A DNA stretch of 64,000 bases. It comes from Bacillus sp. RAR_GA_16 (GTDB lineage Bacteria > Bacillota > Bacilli > Bacillales > Guptibacillaceae). Below are positions 17,231-26,961 of this stretch, piece after piece. Location of the stretch: contig NZ_JAIUKZ010000011.1 in assembly GCF_020165985.1 (NCBI RefSeq), forward strand, positions 124,001-188,000, given 5' to 3'. Made by a program: the position numbers and the translations under genes. The notes beneath the pieces are model-generated. The model saw only the letters and a program-made list of their open reading frames with translations, searched no databases and was not told the origin of the DNA. Position 1 is the stretch's first letter. The number at the start of each line of letters is the position of its first letter.

Positions 17231-19573
17231 CTACATGTTTAGCAAAGTGCGGTAAAATTTAAGCAGTTTTTTTTCTTCACAAGTCCAGTTATATTTACGT
17301 TCAAAAGCACGTCTAGCATTTTGGCCAAGTTCTTTCGTTTGTACAGGGTGACTTAGAAGCTGATGGATTTTAACTGAGATTTCCTCAGGATCCTCCGGGT
17401 TAATGACAAGTCCTCCCCCACTATTTTCAATCACCTTTGCATAATGTGGAAAGTTGGAAGAGATAATGGCATTGCTTGCGGCCATATACTCAAATAACTT
17501 GTTTGGGAGAGCAACAAGGTGGTTTGGATAGGGTAAATAAGGTAAAATTCCAATAGCTGAACGATTCACATATGCTGATATTTGTTCGTAGGGTACCCTA
17601 CTTATAAAAGTTACATTCTGATTTATTTCTAACCGATCAATCAGCTGATATACTTCATCTTTAAAATGATCTGATTCAAAACTGCCAAGAAAGAGTAATT
17701 TTGCCGCAGGTGTTTTTTCCACCGCCTTAGCAAAGCCTTCGATGAGCTGAAGAACGCCTCTTATCTTTGTAATACCACCTAAATAAATGATTTGGTTCTC
17801 ATCCTTTTCATTCGATGGTTCTGGGAACATTTCCTTTAATGGATAATTTTCAATTTTGCATCCATTATAACGGCGGTACCGTAATCCGATTTCTTCTGTC
17901 GTATAAATCACACCACTAATTTTCATTAGGGCTAATTTTTCTATCAAAATATAGCCCAGCTTCATCGGTACTTTTATTAAAGAAGGGATATATTCTCTAC
18001 CCATTATCGTATTTGGATAATGTTCATGTACATCATAGATCACCGGTTTTTTAAGAAAGAACTCAATCATAACCCCAACAAGCATTAATTCAGGATCATG
18101 AAAATGGTAGAGATCAGCTTTTGTCTTTTTAGCAAGCCTATAAAGATGAAAAATAGATCGAAGTCGTTCTTTCACTCCTGAAGGGCGTTTAAAAGGAATA
18201 AGCGGGATATCTTCCGATTCAGCCACTTCTGGCTTAGGGGCAATTAATACGACGTCGTACCCCGCTCTTTTTAAACTTTTACACTGTTTATGATAAATAC
18301 GTCCGTCATAAGGAGAATGAATGGACGTGATAACACATACTTTTTTCATTGTGACCAACCTTTTACACGATTCCTGAGTCGTTTCCAACAACCGCGCTAA
18401 GTTTCTAGATAATTCTTGTCGATTATATTTTAATAACATTTTGCTTCGAACATCTTTTTCTAATTGCTCCATAATGTGAGGGTTAGAAGTAGCCTCTAAC
18501 ACAACATTCGCAAGCGACTCCGCATTTTCTGGTTCAAAAAAGAGACCTGCGTTTAAACTTTCAACAATTTCTTTTGATTCTCCTCCAATTCCTAACAGAA
18601 TCGGTTTGTTCATAGCAAGACAATCAAACAATTTAGATGGAATGGTAATATCAAAAAGAGGGTGGTTTTTCAAAATAACAAGGCATAAGTCAGCCGCCGC
18701 ATAAAAGCCATTCAACTCCTGCTTTGCTCGACTATCTAGGATCATGACGTTATGAAGATCTTTTTCTTTTTTGTACGTTTGTAGCCTTTCTTTTTCAGCA
18801 CCTTCTCCTATCAGAACAAAGGTGATAGAAGCGACACTTTTCAACTTATGAGCAGCTTCTAACACAGTTTGAAGGCCTTGGGCAATGCCCATGTTACCCG
18901 CATATAGAATAAGAAACTGATCTTTCAGGCCGTACTCCGAACGAATTTTCATTCCTTCTTCAGGTACTAATAATCCCATTTCAGTAGGATTTACGCCATT
19001 TGTGATAACGTCAATTTTACTTTCTGATATTCCTTTTTCAACGAGGTATCTTTTATACCCATGAGTCACGACAATGATGTGATCAGCCTGTTTAAAAAGA
19101 AACCACTCTAATTTCCGAGCCATTGCGAGTAACTTTTTATTATTAATTTGATTTAGCACTTCAGCAAAATCCACCCATAAATCCCGAACTTCAATAACGA
19201 ATTTGGCACGTTTCAACTTACTTAATACATAACCAGATAACCCAACGAAAAGCTGTGGAGTTGTAGCAAAAACAACGTCAGGCTTTTTAGCAAACAACCC
19301 AGCTATAATCGAGGTTGTCATAAACGAAACATAATTTAACATCCTTCTTACTGTACTCTTCTTCGTGTCTTGTACAACATAAGAACGTATGACATTTAAC
19401 CCCAGATGTTTGCTGGATTGAACTAGCTTTTTGGAAGAAATATGATTCGGAAAAGCTGTAACAACCGTAACATCACAGCCCTCTTCTACCAAATTCATTG
19501 ACATATCATAAGCACGTGCTTGAGCAGCGCCTATCTCGGGCGGGAAATGTTGAGATAGATATAAAATCTTCAT
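17231..19573 (-). CDS. tandem GT4-GT4 glycosyltransferase fusion
   Basis: One 780-residue frame (ATG 19573, AAAGG 7 nt upstream; it stays open to 19597) carries two complete glycosyltransferases with GT-B folds. The first half (about 1-405, MKILYLSQHFPPEIGAAQ..., LYAGNMGIAQGL, SKLFDCLAMNKP) is WbuB-like. The second half (starting MKKVCVITSIHSPYDGRI at ATG 18349) has IYLGGITKIRGV and NKLFEYMAASNA. AAAGG precedes that internal ATG at 9 nt. Both other frames contain stops at the junction, one as TAA before the site and one as TGA overlapping the ATG, so a one-base change could have joined two formerly separate genes. Sugars and acceptor are unknown; it is probably cytoplasmic and membrane-associated in wall-polymer assembly. 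Confidence 0.85.
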   Translation of the reverse strand: MKILYLSQHFPPEIGAAQARAYDMSMNLVEEGCDVTVVTAFPNHISSKKLVQSSKHLGLNVIRSYVVQDTKKSTVRRMLNYVSFMTTSIIAGLFAKKPDVVFATTPQLFVGLSGYVLSKLKRAKFVIEVRDLWVDFAEVLNQINNKKLLAMARKLEWFLFKQADHIIVVTHGYKRYLVEKGISESKIDVITNGVNPTEMGLLVPEEGMKIRSEYGLKDQFLILYAGNMGIAQGLQTVLEAAHKLKSVASITFVLIGEGAEKERLQTYKKEKDLHNVMILDSRAKQELNGFYAAADLCLVILKNHPLFDITIPSKLFDCLAMNKPILLGIGGESKEIVESLNAGLFFEPENAESLANVVLEATSNPHIMEQLEKDVRSKMLLKYNRQELSRNLARLLETTQESCKRLVTMKKVCVITSIHSPYDGRIYHKQCKSLKRAGYDVVLIAPKPEVAESEDIPLIPFKRPSGVKERLRSIFHLYRLAKKTKADLYHFHDPELMLVGVMIEFFLKKPVIYDVHEHYPNTIMGREYIPSLIKVPMKLGYILIEKLALMKISGVIYTTEEIGLRYRRYNGCKIENYPLKEMFPEPSNEKDENQIIYLGGITKIRGVLQLIEGFAKAVEKTPAAKLLFLGSFESDHFKDEVYQLIDRLEINQNVTFISRVPYEQISAYVNRSAIGILPYLPYPNHLVALPNKLFEYMAASNAIISSNFPHYAKVIENSGGGLVINPEDPEEISVKIHQLLSHPVQTKELGQNARRAFERKYNWTCEEKKLLKFYRTLLNM

Positions 19574-19674
19574 AATGAATCCTTTCCCTCTTAGCAAGAA
19601 TACGACATAAAAACACTTCTTTCATTATACTTCGTAATGATTCGAAAGAAAAGTTGATTAGGATAACCAGAAGA

Positions 19675-19696
19675 AGTGTAAACGAAATTTTACACT
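19675..19696. repeat. operator-like palindrome upstream of the GT4-GT4 gene
   Basis: AGTGTAAA, 6 nt and TTTACACT form a perfect 8-bp inverted repeat, about 100 nt before the glycosyltransferase gene. No T-run follows, so it looks more like a protein site than a terminator. Confidence 0.45.
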
Positions 19697-19756
19697 CTGT
19701 TAATAAAACCGTTGCCTTCTCCCCTTAAAGAAGAAGCGATTCAGTCATTTACATAC

Positions 19757-19786
19757 AAAAAGCCCGGTAAATCACCAGACTTTTTG
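19757..19786 (-). terminator. terminator overlapping the end of the 19772 gene
   Basis: On the minus strand AAAAAG-TCTGGT-GATTT-ACCGGG-CTTTTT forms a stem that starts inside the last codons of the glycosyltransferase gene. Confidence 0.75.
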
Positions 19787-20836
19787 GGCAGTAGTTAACT
19801 TCTGAAGCAAATCATAATATTGCGTAACAACGGGTTTAATTGAATAGTCTTTTTTCACCTTTTCAATCCCATTACTAATTTGAATCCTTCGTTCATCTGC
19901 ATCATCCAGGAGAAGATCCACAATGGATTCACATGCAAACAAATCGTGGAGTTTATACGTTAGTCGCTGCAATGATCCTAAATAAATTTCGGGAATGGCT
20001 CCAACCGTTGGGGCAATAGCAGGACATCCACATGCCATCGCTTCAATCAAACTCATACCAAAAGATTCGCCTTTTGATGTACTAACCGTACAGCCACCGC
20101 TCTCGGCAACCATCGAGTAGAGATCAGGCATTTCGTTGTATTCCATGCGATCAATCCATTGAATTCGAAGATGACGCTTATTCGCCTCATAGAAGAGATG
20201 TCTTGTTGCTTTATCAGACGCTGTTTCTCCTCCCACCATCCAGAATACACAATCATTCCGACGTGCAGATATTCTTTCTGCAAGCTCTAAAAATCCTTGC
20301 CAATTTTTATGATCATTTAGTTTTCCAACCCAACAAATGATTTTTTTGTTTGTAATCGGTCGAACTTCTTTTCGAGAAAATAAGGTGGTATCAAGACAAT
20401 TTGGAATCACAAACGTCCGTTCTTCTGGAGCAGAATAATCCTCTATAATCCGTTCTTTACTGTAGCTTGAGGGAACGATATATCCAAGAAAACGACGCTG
20501 ATCTTCTTCTACCAAATAATTTAGTTTGTACGAAATCCCATGCACCTCTTGAATCATCGGCACTTCACATTGAACGTCTATTAAATAATCTGTAATTTCT
20601 TTTGTATCAATTGCAATAATTAAATCAAAGTCGTGTTCTTGCACATAATCATAAATCGTAGCAGGCTCACTCGTCACTGTAATTTTGTCGTAGTGATCAA
20701 ACGCCGTTCTCCCCCCATGATCAGAAAGAAAAATAAAATGAGGATCACATACGGACTTCAGAAATCCGAGTCGATTGGCTAATTGCGTGGTTACACCACC
20801 TAGTAACAAGTAACGATAAATATATAGGATTTTCAC
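19772..20836 (-). CDS. GT4-family glycosyltransferase
   Basis: This 354-residue GT-B protein has an N-terminal acceptor domain (MKILYIYRYLLLGGVTTQLANR) and a C-terminal nucleotide-sugar domain with the E-x7-E-like motif GESFGMSLIEAMACGCP and PTVGAIPE. The GTG start at 20836 overlaps the preceding stop in GTGA, and GGAGG lies 6 nt upstream, so it is translationally coupled to the 20833-22521 gene. Donor and acceptor cannot be told from the sequence. A terminator ends the two-gene unit. Confidence 0.88.
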   Translation of the reverse strand: MKILYIYRYLLLGGVTTQLANRLGFLKSVCDPHFIFLSDHGGRTAFDHYDKITVTSEPATIYDYVQEHDFDLIIAIDTKEITDYLIDVQCEVPMIQEVHGISYKLNYLVEEDQRRFLGYIVPSSYSKERIIEDYSAPEERTFVIPNCLDTTLFSRKEVRPITNKKIICWVGKLNDHKNWQGFLELAERISARRNDCVFWMVGGETASDKATRHLFYEANKRHLRIQWIDRMEYNEMPDLYSMVAESGGCTVSTSKGESFGMSLIEAMACGCPAIAPTVGAIPEIYLGSLQRLTYKLHDLFACESIVDLLLDDADERRIQISNGIEKVKKDYSIKPVVTQYYDLLQKLTTAQKVW

Positions 20837-22521
20837 TGTTCTCCTCCCTCCAAAGCGTAAATCGCTTCCTCTAAAAGCTCACTTAAGGACTTTTCTTTAT
20901 GAAGTGAAATGATCTTTTGCTCTTGAATAGGAGCATTCCAGTTTTCAGTATATAAGATCGGAACTTGAAAGGCCGTCATCGTGTGAACAGGTACTAAAAA
21001 CCCATGCTTTTGGAGGGGAAGAATGCCGAACGTCCATTTTCCCACTCTCTTTCTCACATCATCATCATTTGTATACTCTCTTAGCGATAATCTTTTTGTA
21101 TTAATTGGCGCTTTCTCAGGAAGATTGTAACCGATTAGTTCAATTGACACCGTCTTGTTTGCAACAAGCATTTCTTTAATAGCTTGATAATCTACGTTAT
21201 CTGGTCCGAGGTCCCCAACATATCCGGCAATGATCCGCTCTCCCTTGTAAGAGCTAACCATATCCTTAGATTGCACTTTCTCCGTTACAAATGAAAGATA
21301 GCTCGCGTTTCTTGAAATCAAACTGTGAGGATAAAGACTATTTACCGTAAAATTGTGAACCTCTTGATCTGCGATTTCATTAGGTAAATAATAAATACGC
21401 CACTTCTTCCATTGAAATCTACCGATCCTTTTTGCCAGTTGAAGATCCTGTAAGCTTATATACAAATCCGGTGTCACAAATAGATCGGAATGATTCCAAA
21501 ACTCTAAGGTGCTCATTTGAATGATAGTTTCTCCAGTTCGATATAGTGGCGTAATTGAAGGAGTGACGTCTTCATGCACATAAACGACATTTCGTCCTAT
21601 ATGACAAAGCACATCTACTAACTGATGAGAGAATACTAGACTATTTTTTCGATAGAAAGAGCCCTTCCCAAACACCACCGTAACGTTTCCCAAGGCTTGA
21701 AAACGACTAAGCTGATTTTCCAAGTCGCATTTCTTTATATGTATGGCAATATCTTGAGGTTTCTGGAGTATCTCCTTTTTTTCTTCCGATGAAAGTTCGA
21801 TTTGCTCGATTAAGGCATCATGTTTTCGTTTTACAAAAGGAAGATTTTTGACCAATTTGTTCTTTTCTTGCAACCTCGCGAGCTCTTCATTTTTTTTCGC
21901 TTCAAGCTTTTGATGTACCGCCTTAGCGTATTCTTTGTTTAATCGATCATTTACTGCTTCCATCTCATTTAACACATTACTTAACATGTGTTCTGAATCA
22001 TCAGGTATGTTAATAACATTTCGTAGAACGACACTAACATAATGATCATCGACACGGTGATCAATCAGTTCATTGCTTAAGAAAATCGCTTCCCATTCCT
22101 CTTTTAAGTGGAGGGCACGCTCTCGTTTTTCCGTAACAATGATTTTCCCATTTGGCTTTACAAGTCTTTGCACTTCATTTCTTTGTTCAGCAAGGGTTTC
22201 AGCTAATGTATCTTCAATAATCAGGGCATCAAAGTAATTCGTCGGAAACGGAATGTTACCTGAAAGGTTTACTGACCAAAATGTGCTTGTACAATTAACG
22301 CTAGGTTGGTCAACCATTCCACCACCATCATAGGTCGAAATAAGGTTTACCATGTCTAATTGCGTATCTTCATTAATAATGGAAAGAATCCCAGGTGTCT
22401 GACTTATGTGGAGAATATTTTTTCCTGAAGCTCTAGACCCACACCACCGTAATCTCGACCGTTGCGGTTCAGGAATAGTAAGAGATTCACTTTGTAAATG
22501 ATCTAGCTGATTTTTTAACAT
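20833..22521 (-). CDS. two-domain protein: degenerate methyltransferase-like plus glycosyltransferase-like
   Basis: This 562-residue protein starts at ATG 22521, chosen because AGGAG lies 6 nt upstream; the frame stays open to 22545. The first third resembles a SAM-methyltransferase fold in its late strands (FDALIIEDTLAE, LVKPNGKIIVTEK), but I see no clear glycine-rich SAM loop. A charged helical linker (about 185-265) follows. The last half resembles a GT-B glycosyltransferase (TVVFGKGSFYRKNS, RIIAGYVGDLGPDN, FGILPLQKHG) without a clean family signature. It is coupled to the next glycosyltransferase by a 4-nt overlap. The function is unknown but probably lies in surface-polymer assembly. Confidence 0.75.
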   Translation of the reverse strand: MLKNQLDHLQSESLTIPEPQRSRLRWCGSRASGKNILHISQTPGILSIINEDTQLDMVNLISTYDGGGMVDQPSVNCTSTFWSVNLSGNIPFPTNYFDALIIEDTLAETLAEQRNEVQRLVKPNGKIIVTEKRERALHLKEEWEAIFLSNELIDHRVDDHYVSVVLRNVINIPDDSEHMLSNVLNEMEAVNDRLNKEYAKAVHQKLEAKKNEELARLQEKNKLVKNLPFVKRKHDALIEQIELSSEEKKEILQKPQDIAIHIKKCDLENQLSRFQALGNVTVVFGKGSFYRKNSLVFSHQLVDVLCHIGRNVVYVHEDVTPSITPLYRTGETIIQMSTLEFWNHSDLFVTPDLYISLQDLQLAKRIGRFQWKKWRIYYLPNEIADQEVHNFTVNSLYPHSLISRNASYLSFVTEKVQSKDMVSSYKGERIIAGYVGDLGPDNVDYQAIKEMLVANKTVSIELIGYNLPEKAPINTKRLSLREYTNDDDVRKRVGKWTFGILPLQKHGFLVPVHTMTAFQVPILYTENWNAPIQEQKIISLHKEKSLSELLEEAIYALEGGEQ

Positions 22522-22671
22522 GCCACTCTCCTGATTCCACTGCATAGGCAGCTTATGAATTGGATACCATTTATTAGCATTATAGCTTATTCCATATGTT
22601 CAAAAAAGGATTGTGGGGCATTTTTCTAAATGATTCCATCAGTTGGGAGACTAAAAAATGCTATTTCTCGT

Positions 22672-22703
22672 AAAAAAAGCTGTCGGAAGACCCGACAGCT
22701 TTT
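22672..22703 (-). terminator. terminator of the rhamnosyltransferase-like gene
   Basis: AAAAGCTGTCGG and its complement (22675-22703) form a 12-bp stem flanked by A- and T-runs. It ends the long unit that begins near 31.0 kb. Confidence 0.92.
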
Positions 22704-22716
22704 CATTCAGTAAGAA

Positions 22717-23415
22717 TTAACCCCAGAAGTTGCTGAGAATCTGTTTCTTTTCATTCTCATCTTCAATTAATCCGTCAATATAGCGATTTTCAAATGAGGT
22801 AGACATATTATTCGAGTGGATCACTTGAACATAGTTTCTTGGCTCTAATAATTCGTGGTTAAGATTATGAACAGAGAGATGGCCCTTAACCGGATGACGC
22901 TTTCCATCTAAATACTCGTCCACATTGTAAATGAGCGTATAGAAAGGTGGTGATTTGATTTTAGCTGTCGCCACTTTATCCGAATACTCATCATAGAAAT
23001 AACCATACTGATTGATTAATGCTTCGGTTCCTTCTGATGGTTGATGATTTTTCAGAAATTCAAAGTATCCTTTGTGATACATATCATCTGAATCAATTCG
23101 GGCAAAGTAAACTTCATCATACCCCTGTATTTCACGCTCTAACGTTTTGTTATACGCATTTTTAGGGACAAACTTAATATTTTCTGGAAGAGGATCATGC
23201 TGTTTCAACGCGTTCAATACATGCTCTTCAGAACGTTGGTCATATTGAAGGATCGTTGTAAAATCTTGATTTGTTTGTGCTTTAAGACTTTTACAAGTGT
23301 ACTTCATAAAAATCCCCATTCGATGATCGATCCACTCTTTCGTCAAGCGGTTATCGTTCACGTCTGTTAACGCCCAATTATTAAATGCGATTGGCACTAA
23401 AATCTTTCGTTTCAT
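22717..23415 (-). CDS. putative rhamnosyltransferase-like glycosyltransferase
   Basis: This 232-residue protein (ATG 23415) has GGGAGA 9 nt upstream; an alternative ATG at 23421 is too close to that site, and the frame is open to 23469 inside the previous gene. It resembles the GT-A-like family annotated as putative rhamnosyl transferase: N-terminal FNNWALTDVNDNRL, RMGIFMKYTCKSL and a DSDD metal/nucleotide motif (ARIDSDDMYHKG). The donor is not proven. It is the last gene of the unit before the terminator at 22.7 kb. Confidence 0.78.
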   Translation of the reverse strand: MKRKILVPIAFNNWALTDVNDNRLTKEWIDHRMGIFMKYTCKSLKAQTNQDFTTILQYDQRSEEHVLNALKQHDPLPENIKFVPKNAYNKTLEREIQGYDEVYFARIDSDDMYHKGYFEFLKNHQPSEGTEALINQYGYFYDEYSDKVATAKIKSPPFYTLIYNVDEYLDGKRHPVKGHLSVHNLNHELLEPRNYVQVIHSNNMSTSFENRYIDGLIEDENEKKQILSNFWG

Positions 23416-23440
23416 TTTCATCACTCTCCCACAATTAGTT

Positions 23441-25555
23441 CTACTGATTCGCTGGTACGTTTTGTACAATCATTTCTGCCATTTGCTGCGCTCCATTTTC
23501 TTTCACTAGCGAAAGAGCACTTTTACGCATGGTTTGATTGTTCTCTTCATCAAGAGCTTCTTGTATCGCTTTTTCAAAGTCAGCAGCTCCAGGATCTCTT
23601 AACACGATGGCAGCACCTGCGTTTCCAGCAATCATGGCTCGGGCAACTTGATCATCAGTCTTTGTATTTTCATTCGGAATTAAAATGGATGGCACTCCGA
23701 AATACATGACTTCATGAAATGTGTTATACCCAGTAGCTGTCACGATCAGATCAAACGCATTAAAATAGATCGAATTCGGATAGTCTCTTAAGGTAAGAAC
23801 CCGTTCCATCTTAAGGTCCATCCGATTTCCAATGATGGATTCGCCAATGACGACAAACACATCATCTCTTTTTAATAATTCATTCAGAAGAATGGAAATC
23901 GTAGAATGAATATCATTGATTTTACCGGCACCGAGTTGAACATATACCATCTTCATACCTTCTGGAATATTCCATTGGCGACGAACACTCTCACGATCTT
24001 TTAACTCTTCTCGATCCAGATAGAGAACTGGCTCACAGAATGTTTTTATGCCTTCTTTTCGCATACTGTTTTCCCCACCAGCTTCACCAGGGACGTAAAC
24101 CTCGTCGAATTCCGCTTCCTTTGATTCCACTAATTCAGCTTTACCTTCCTTATGCTGACCGCGCTTCACCCAGATCTTTCTTAAACCGTCTTTTTTTCTC
24201 ATGGAAGCAACTAGACCTGCATACGGAAAAGCGCCATCGAAGACAATCGTTTCAGGTTGGTGAATGCCAATCACTGTTTCAAGATGATCACGTAACATGG
24301 CGTTCCATTGCTTTGCGCTCATTTCCTTAGGAAAAAGCATTTTGGAAGGTAAGTGGTATCCCAGAAAACCTTCCTGCAAAATTAAATGCATCGCTGAACT
24401 TGTTGTATGGAAAATAATTTTCTTAGACGGATCAATTCGTTTCACTCGTCTTGCAATCGCAAGCAACCTTGTTAAATGGCCAAGGCCAGCTCCGTTTGTT
24501 GGAACAAAAAGAATGGCATTACCATCAGCGATTGGTTCAATTTCAAATGAACCAGATCCATTTTTGATCCGTCCAATTTTTCCACTTTTAGCATCACGGT
24601 AAATGCGTAACAATCGTTTCGGTAACCGAATGGCTCGACCAAATGATTTCGTTGATCCCATTACAGCATCACCAATTAAATATCTTGCCGAAGCATTGGA
24701 ATCCATATGGTTAACGATATGCTGAGCACGTTGGTACTTTCTTGAAACTTGAGAAAGTTGTTTCTCTTTCTTTTTTGACTCATTTTTAAATTGCTTTACT
24801 TGTTCCTGAAGCTCTCTAATTTGAAACTGTTGCTGAATCATTTGATCCAAGTTTTGGTTGGCCACTGCTTTAGCGATCGCATCCTCTTGGTCTTCAGAAT
24901 CAGGCTTGGCTTGCACCGGACTAAACTTTTGAAGAGCTTTTTCAAGCTTTAATATAGCAGCTAACAGGCCACTAGTAATTTCTTGTTTGATCCGTTCTTT
25001 AGGAAGTGCTGTACGTGGTTCACCTATAAAGAAGAGAAACCCTTCTTCCATTCCCATGAAAGTAGCCACAAAATACTGATTCAAACTTAGAATAACTTCA
25101 GAAATATCTTCTGTAATTTCCTTGTTTAATGGAAATTTCACTGCTACTGATCCGTTTAATTCCTGGTCCATCAAACGATGAAGGGTCGAGAGAAAACTTT
25201 CCTCAAAAAACCTTCTTGTAAAGCTTCCTTCAAGCAGAACCATATCTGAATGGTACATCTCTAATTCTTCTGCATGATAATAATTCACTTTCTGAAGGCT
25301 TATATTCTCTTGAAGTTCCAGAGGTAAGGAACTATACACGTTTCTTTTCTTTTGTAAATCCTCATCAAAACGAACAAGCTCTTTCACACGCTGATCTACT
25401 CTTGCAAGTTCTAATGAAGCTTGTGTTTCGCCATCTCCAGAAAGAATTAGAAGGGAATTTGCTTTTTTTCCTTTTTCGATCAGTTTGTCATTTAAGCAAC
25501 CCTCATCAATAAATACCTCAATATTTTCTGTATATGGGCTAACATCAAATTTCAT
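23441..25555 (-). CDS. large protein with C-terminal GT28/MurG-like glycosyltransferase domain
   Basis: This 704-residue protein has three parts. The N-terminal domain (about 1-210) is of unknown family. A coiled coil (about 235-285, QFQIRELQEQVKQFKNESKK) follows. The C-terminal half (about 345-700) is GT-B: GAGLGHLTRLLAIARRV is the acceptor-side glycine loop, and YVQLGAGKIND and GYNTFHEVMYFGVPSIL are donor-side motifs as in MurG-like enzymes. AGGAG lies 8 nt before the ATG. No signal peptide is seen, so it is probably cytoplasmic. Its operon neighbours make UDP-uronic acids, so it may add such a sugar; this is inference. Confidence 0.8.
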   Translation of the reverse strand: MKFDVSPYTENIEVFIDEGCLNDKLIEKGKKANSLLILSGDGETQASLELARVDQRVKELVRFDEDLQKKRNVYSSLPLELQENISLQKVNYYHAEELEMYHSDMVLLEGSFTRRFFEESFLSTLHRLMDQELNGSVAVKFPLNKEITEDISEVILSLNQYFVATFMGMEEGFLFFIGEPRTALPKERIKQEITSGLLAAILKLEKALQKFSPVQAKPDSEDQEDAIAKAVANQNLDQMIQQQFQIRELQEQVKQFKNESKKKEKQLSQVSRKYQRAQHIVNHMDSNASARYLIGDAVMGSTKSFGRAIRLPKRLLRIYRDAKSGKIGRIKNGSGSFEIEPIADGNAILFVPTNGAGLGHLTRLLAIARRVKRIDPSKKIIFHTTSSAMHLILQEGFLGYHLPSKMLFPKEMSAKQWNAMLRDHLETVIGIHQPETIVFDGAFPYAGLVASMRKKDGLRKIWVKRGQHKEGKAELVESKEAEFDEVYVPGEAGGENSMRKEGIKTFCEPVLYLDREELKDRESVRRQWNIPEGMKMVYVQLGAGKINDIHSTISILLNELLKRDDVFVVIGESIIGNRMDLKMERVLTLRDYPNSIYFNAFDLIVTATGYNTFHEVMYFGVPSILIPNENTKTDDQVARAMIAGNAGAAIVLRDPGAADFEKAIQEALDEENNQTMRKSALSLVKENGAQQMAEMIVQNVPANQ

Positions 25556-25578
25556 GTAGAATTCTCCTTTTACTTCGA

Positions 25579-26949
25579 TTACTTAGGGTTCACACTTGAG
25601 TTTTCTTCAACATTCGTAGGCAAATCAAAGTTTTGCTGTCCACCGAGTAGCGTCACTTTACCTTTCGAATCTTTGTAGTTCTTTGTTACATTCCGTGTGT
25701 CGTAAATGAGCTTTGCGCGATCAATGACATAATCATAATCGACGGTTGTATGATCCGTTGCAATCACAACAAGATCCGCGTCATCAAGATTCTGGTCATT
25801 TAGCTCAACGGAATAAACAACTTCTTCTCCATTCTTAAAGCTAGAAACAAATGGATCATGATAATACACATGTGCTCCCTTATCTTCAAGAAGGCGATAA
25901 ATTTCAAGTGCTGGAGATTCGCGAAGATCATCGATGTTCTTCTTATAAGCCATACCTAAAATAAAGATTTTGGATCCTTTAATGGATTTCTCATTATCAT
26001 TTAAAATATCTGCAGCTTGATTTAGTGCATAGCGCGGCATGTTACCATTCACATCACTCGCAAGCTCAATAAATCGGTTATAAAAGTTAAACATTTTTGC
26101 TTTCCAAGAGAGATAGGCTGGATCTAGTGGAATACAGTGACCGCCAATTCCTGGTCCCGGATAGAAAGGCATATACCCAAATGGCTTTGTAGCAGCAGCA
26201 TCAATCACTTCCCAGGCATTGATTCCCATACGATCACACATCATCGTTAATTCGTTGACAAGGCCGATATTAACGCTACGAAACGTGTTCTCAAGAAGCT
26301 TTACCATTTCAGCTACGCTTGTTGAGCTAACTGGAACGATGTTTTCAAGGAAGGAACTATAAAGAGATACGCCTAGTTCAAGACACGGTTTCGTTGCGCC
26401 GCCAAGTACTTTAGGTGTATTTTTTGTGTTAAATTGCTGGTTACCTGGGTCAACACGTTCTGGTGAGAAACAAAGGAAGAAATCTTCACCTGCGCGGAAG
26501 GAAGTGTTTTCTTCAATAACAGCTTTAATCAACTCGTCCGTTGTACCTGGATAAGTCGTACTTTCAAGAACAACTAGCGTGCCTTCTGTCATAAACTCCA
26601 CTAATTTTTCAACCACAGCATTGATGTAAGAAACGTCTGGCTCTTTTGTTTTAGCAAGAGGGGTTGGAACACAAATACTAACAGCATCTAACTTAGAGAT
26701 AACTGAAAAGTCATCTCCAGGGAAGAAATTCTTTCCAATAATGGCTTCTACCTGTTCATCGGAAATATCCATCACATAACTCTTCCCGTTATTTAGAATG
26801 TCCATTTTTTCTTTAGATACATCGATTCCATATACTTCAAAACCCTTTTGTGCCATTTCCACTGCAAGGGGAAGTCCTACATAGCCTAGTCCAATAACTC
26901 CTACACGTGCATTACCTGTTTCAAACTTTGTTAACAATGTTTCCTTCAT
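25579..26949 (-). CDS. UDP-HexNAc 6-dehydrogenase, WbpA-type
   Basis: This 456-residue protein starts at ATG 26949 because AAAGG lies 9 nt upstream; the ATG at 26958 is directly on that site. It has the Rossmann GVIGLGYVGLPLA (about 16-28), the VPTPL loop, ESTTYPGTT, the catalytic-region motif PGPGIGGHCIPLDP with active-site Cys about residue 262, and a C-terminal UDP-binding domain. The PFYPGPGIGGHC pattern and C-terminal RESPALEI are typical of UDP-GlcNAc/UDP-GalNAc dehydrogenases of the WbpA group, which make the uronic acid with two NAD+. It lies 12 nt after a second, different dehydrogenase. Confidence 0.87.
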   Translation of the reverse strand: MKETLLTKFETGNARVGVIGLGYVGLPLAVEMAQKGFEVYGIDVSKEKMDILNNGKSYVMDISDEQVEAIIGKNFFPGDDFSVISKLDAVSICVPTPLAKTKEPDVSYINAVVEKLVEFMTEGTLVVLESTTYPGTTDELIKAVIEENTSFRAGEDFFLCFSPERVDPGNQQFNTKNTPKVLGGATKPCLELGVSLYSSFLENIVPVSSTSVAEMVKLLENTFRSVNIGLVNELTMMCDRMGINAWEVIDAAATKPFGYMPFYPGPGIGGHCIPLDPAYLSWKAKMFNFYNRFIELASDVNGNMPRYALNQAADILNDNEKSIKGSKIFILGMAYKKNIDDLRESPALEIYRLLEDKGAHVYYHDPFVSSFKNGEEVVYSVELNDQNLDDADLVVIATDHTTVDYDYVIDRAKLIYDTRNVTKNYKDSKGKVTLLGGQQNFDLPTNVEENSSVNPK

Positions 26950-26961
26950 CTCATTCATCCT

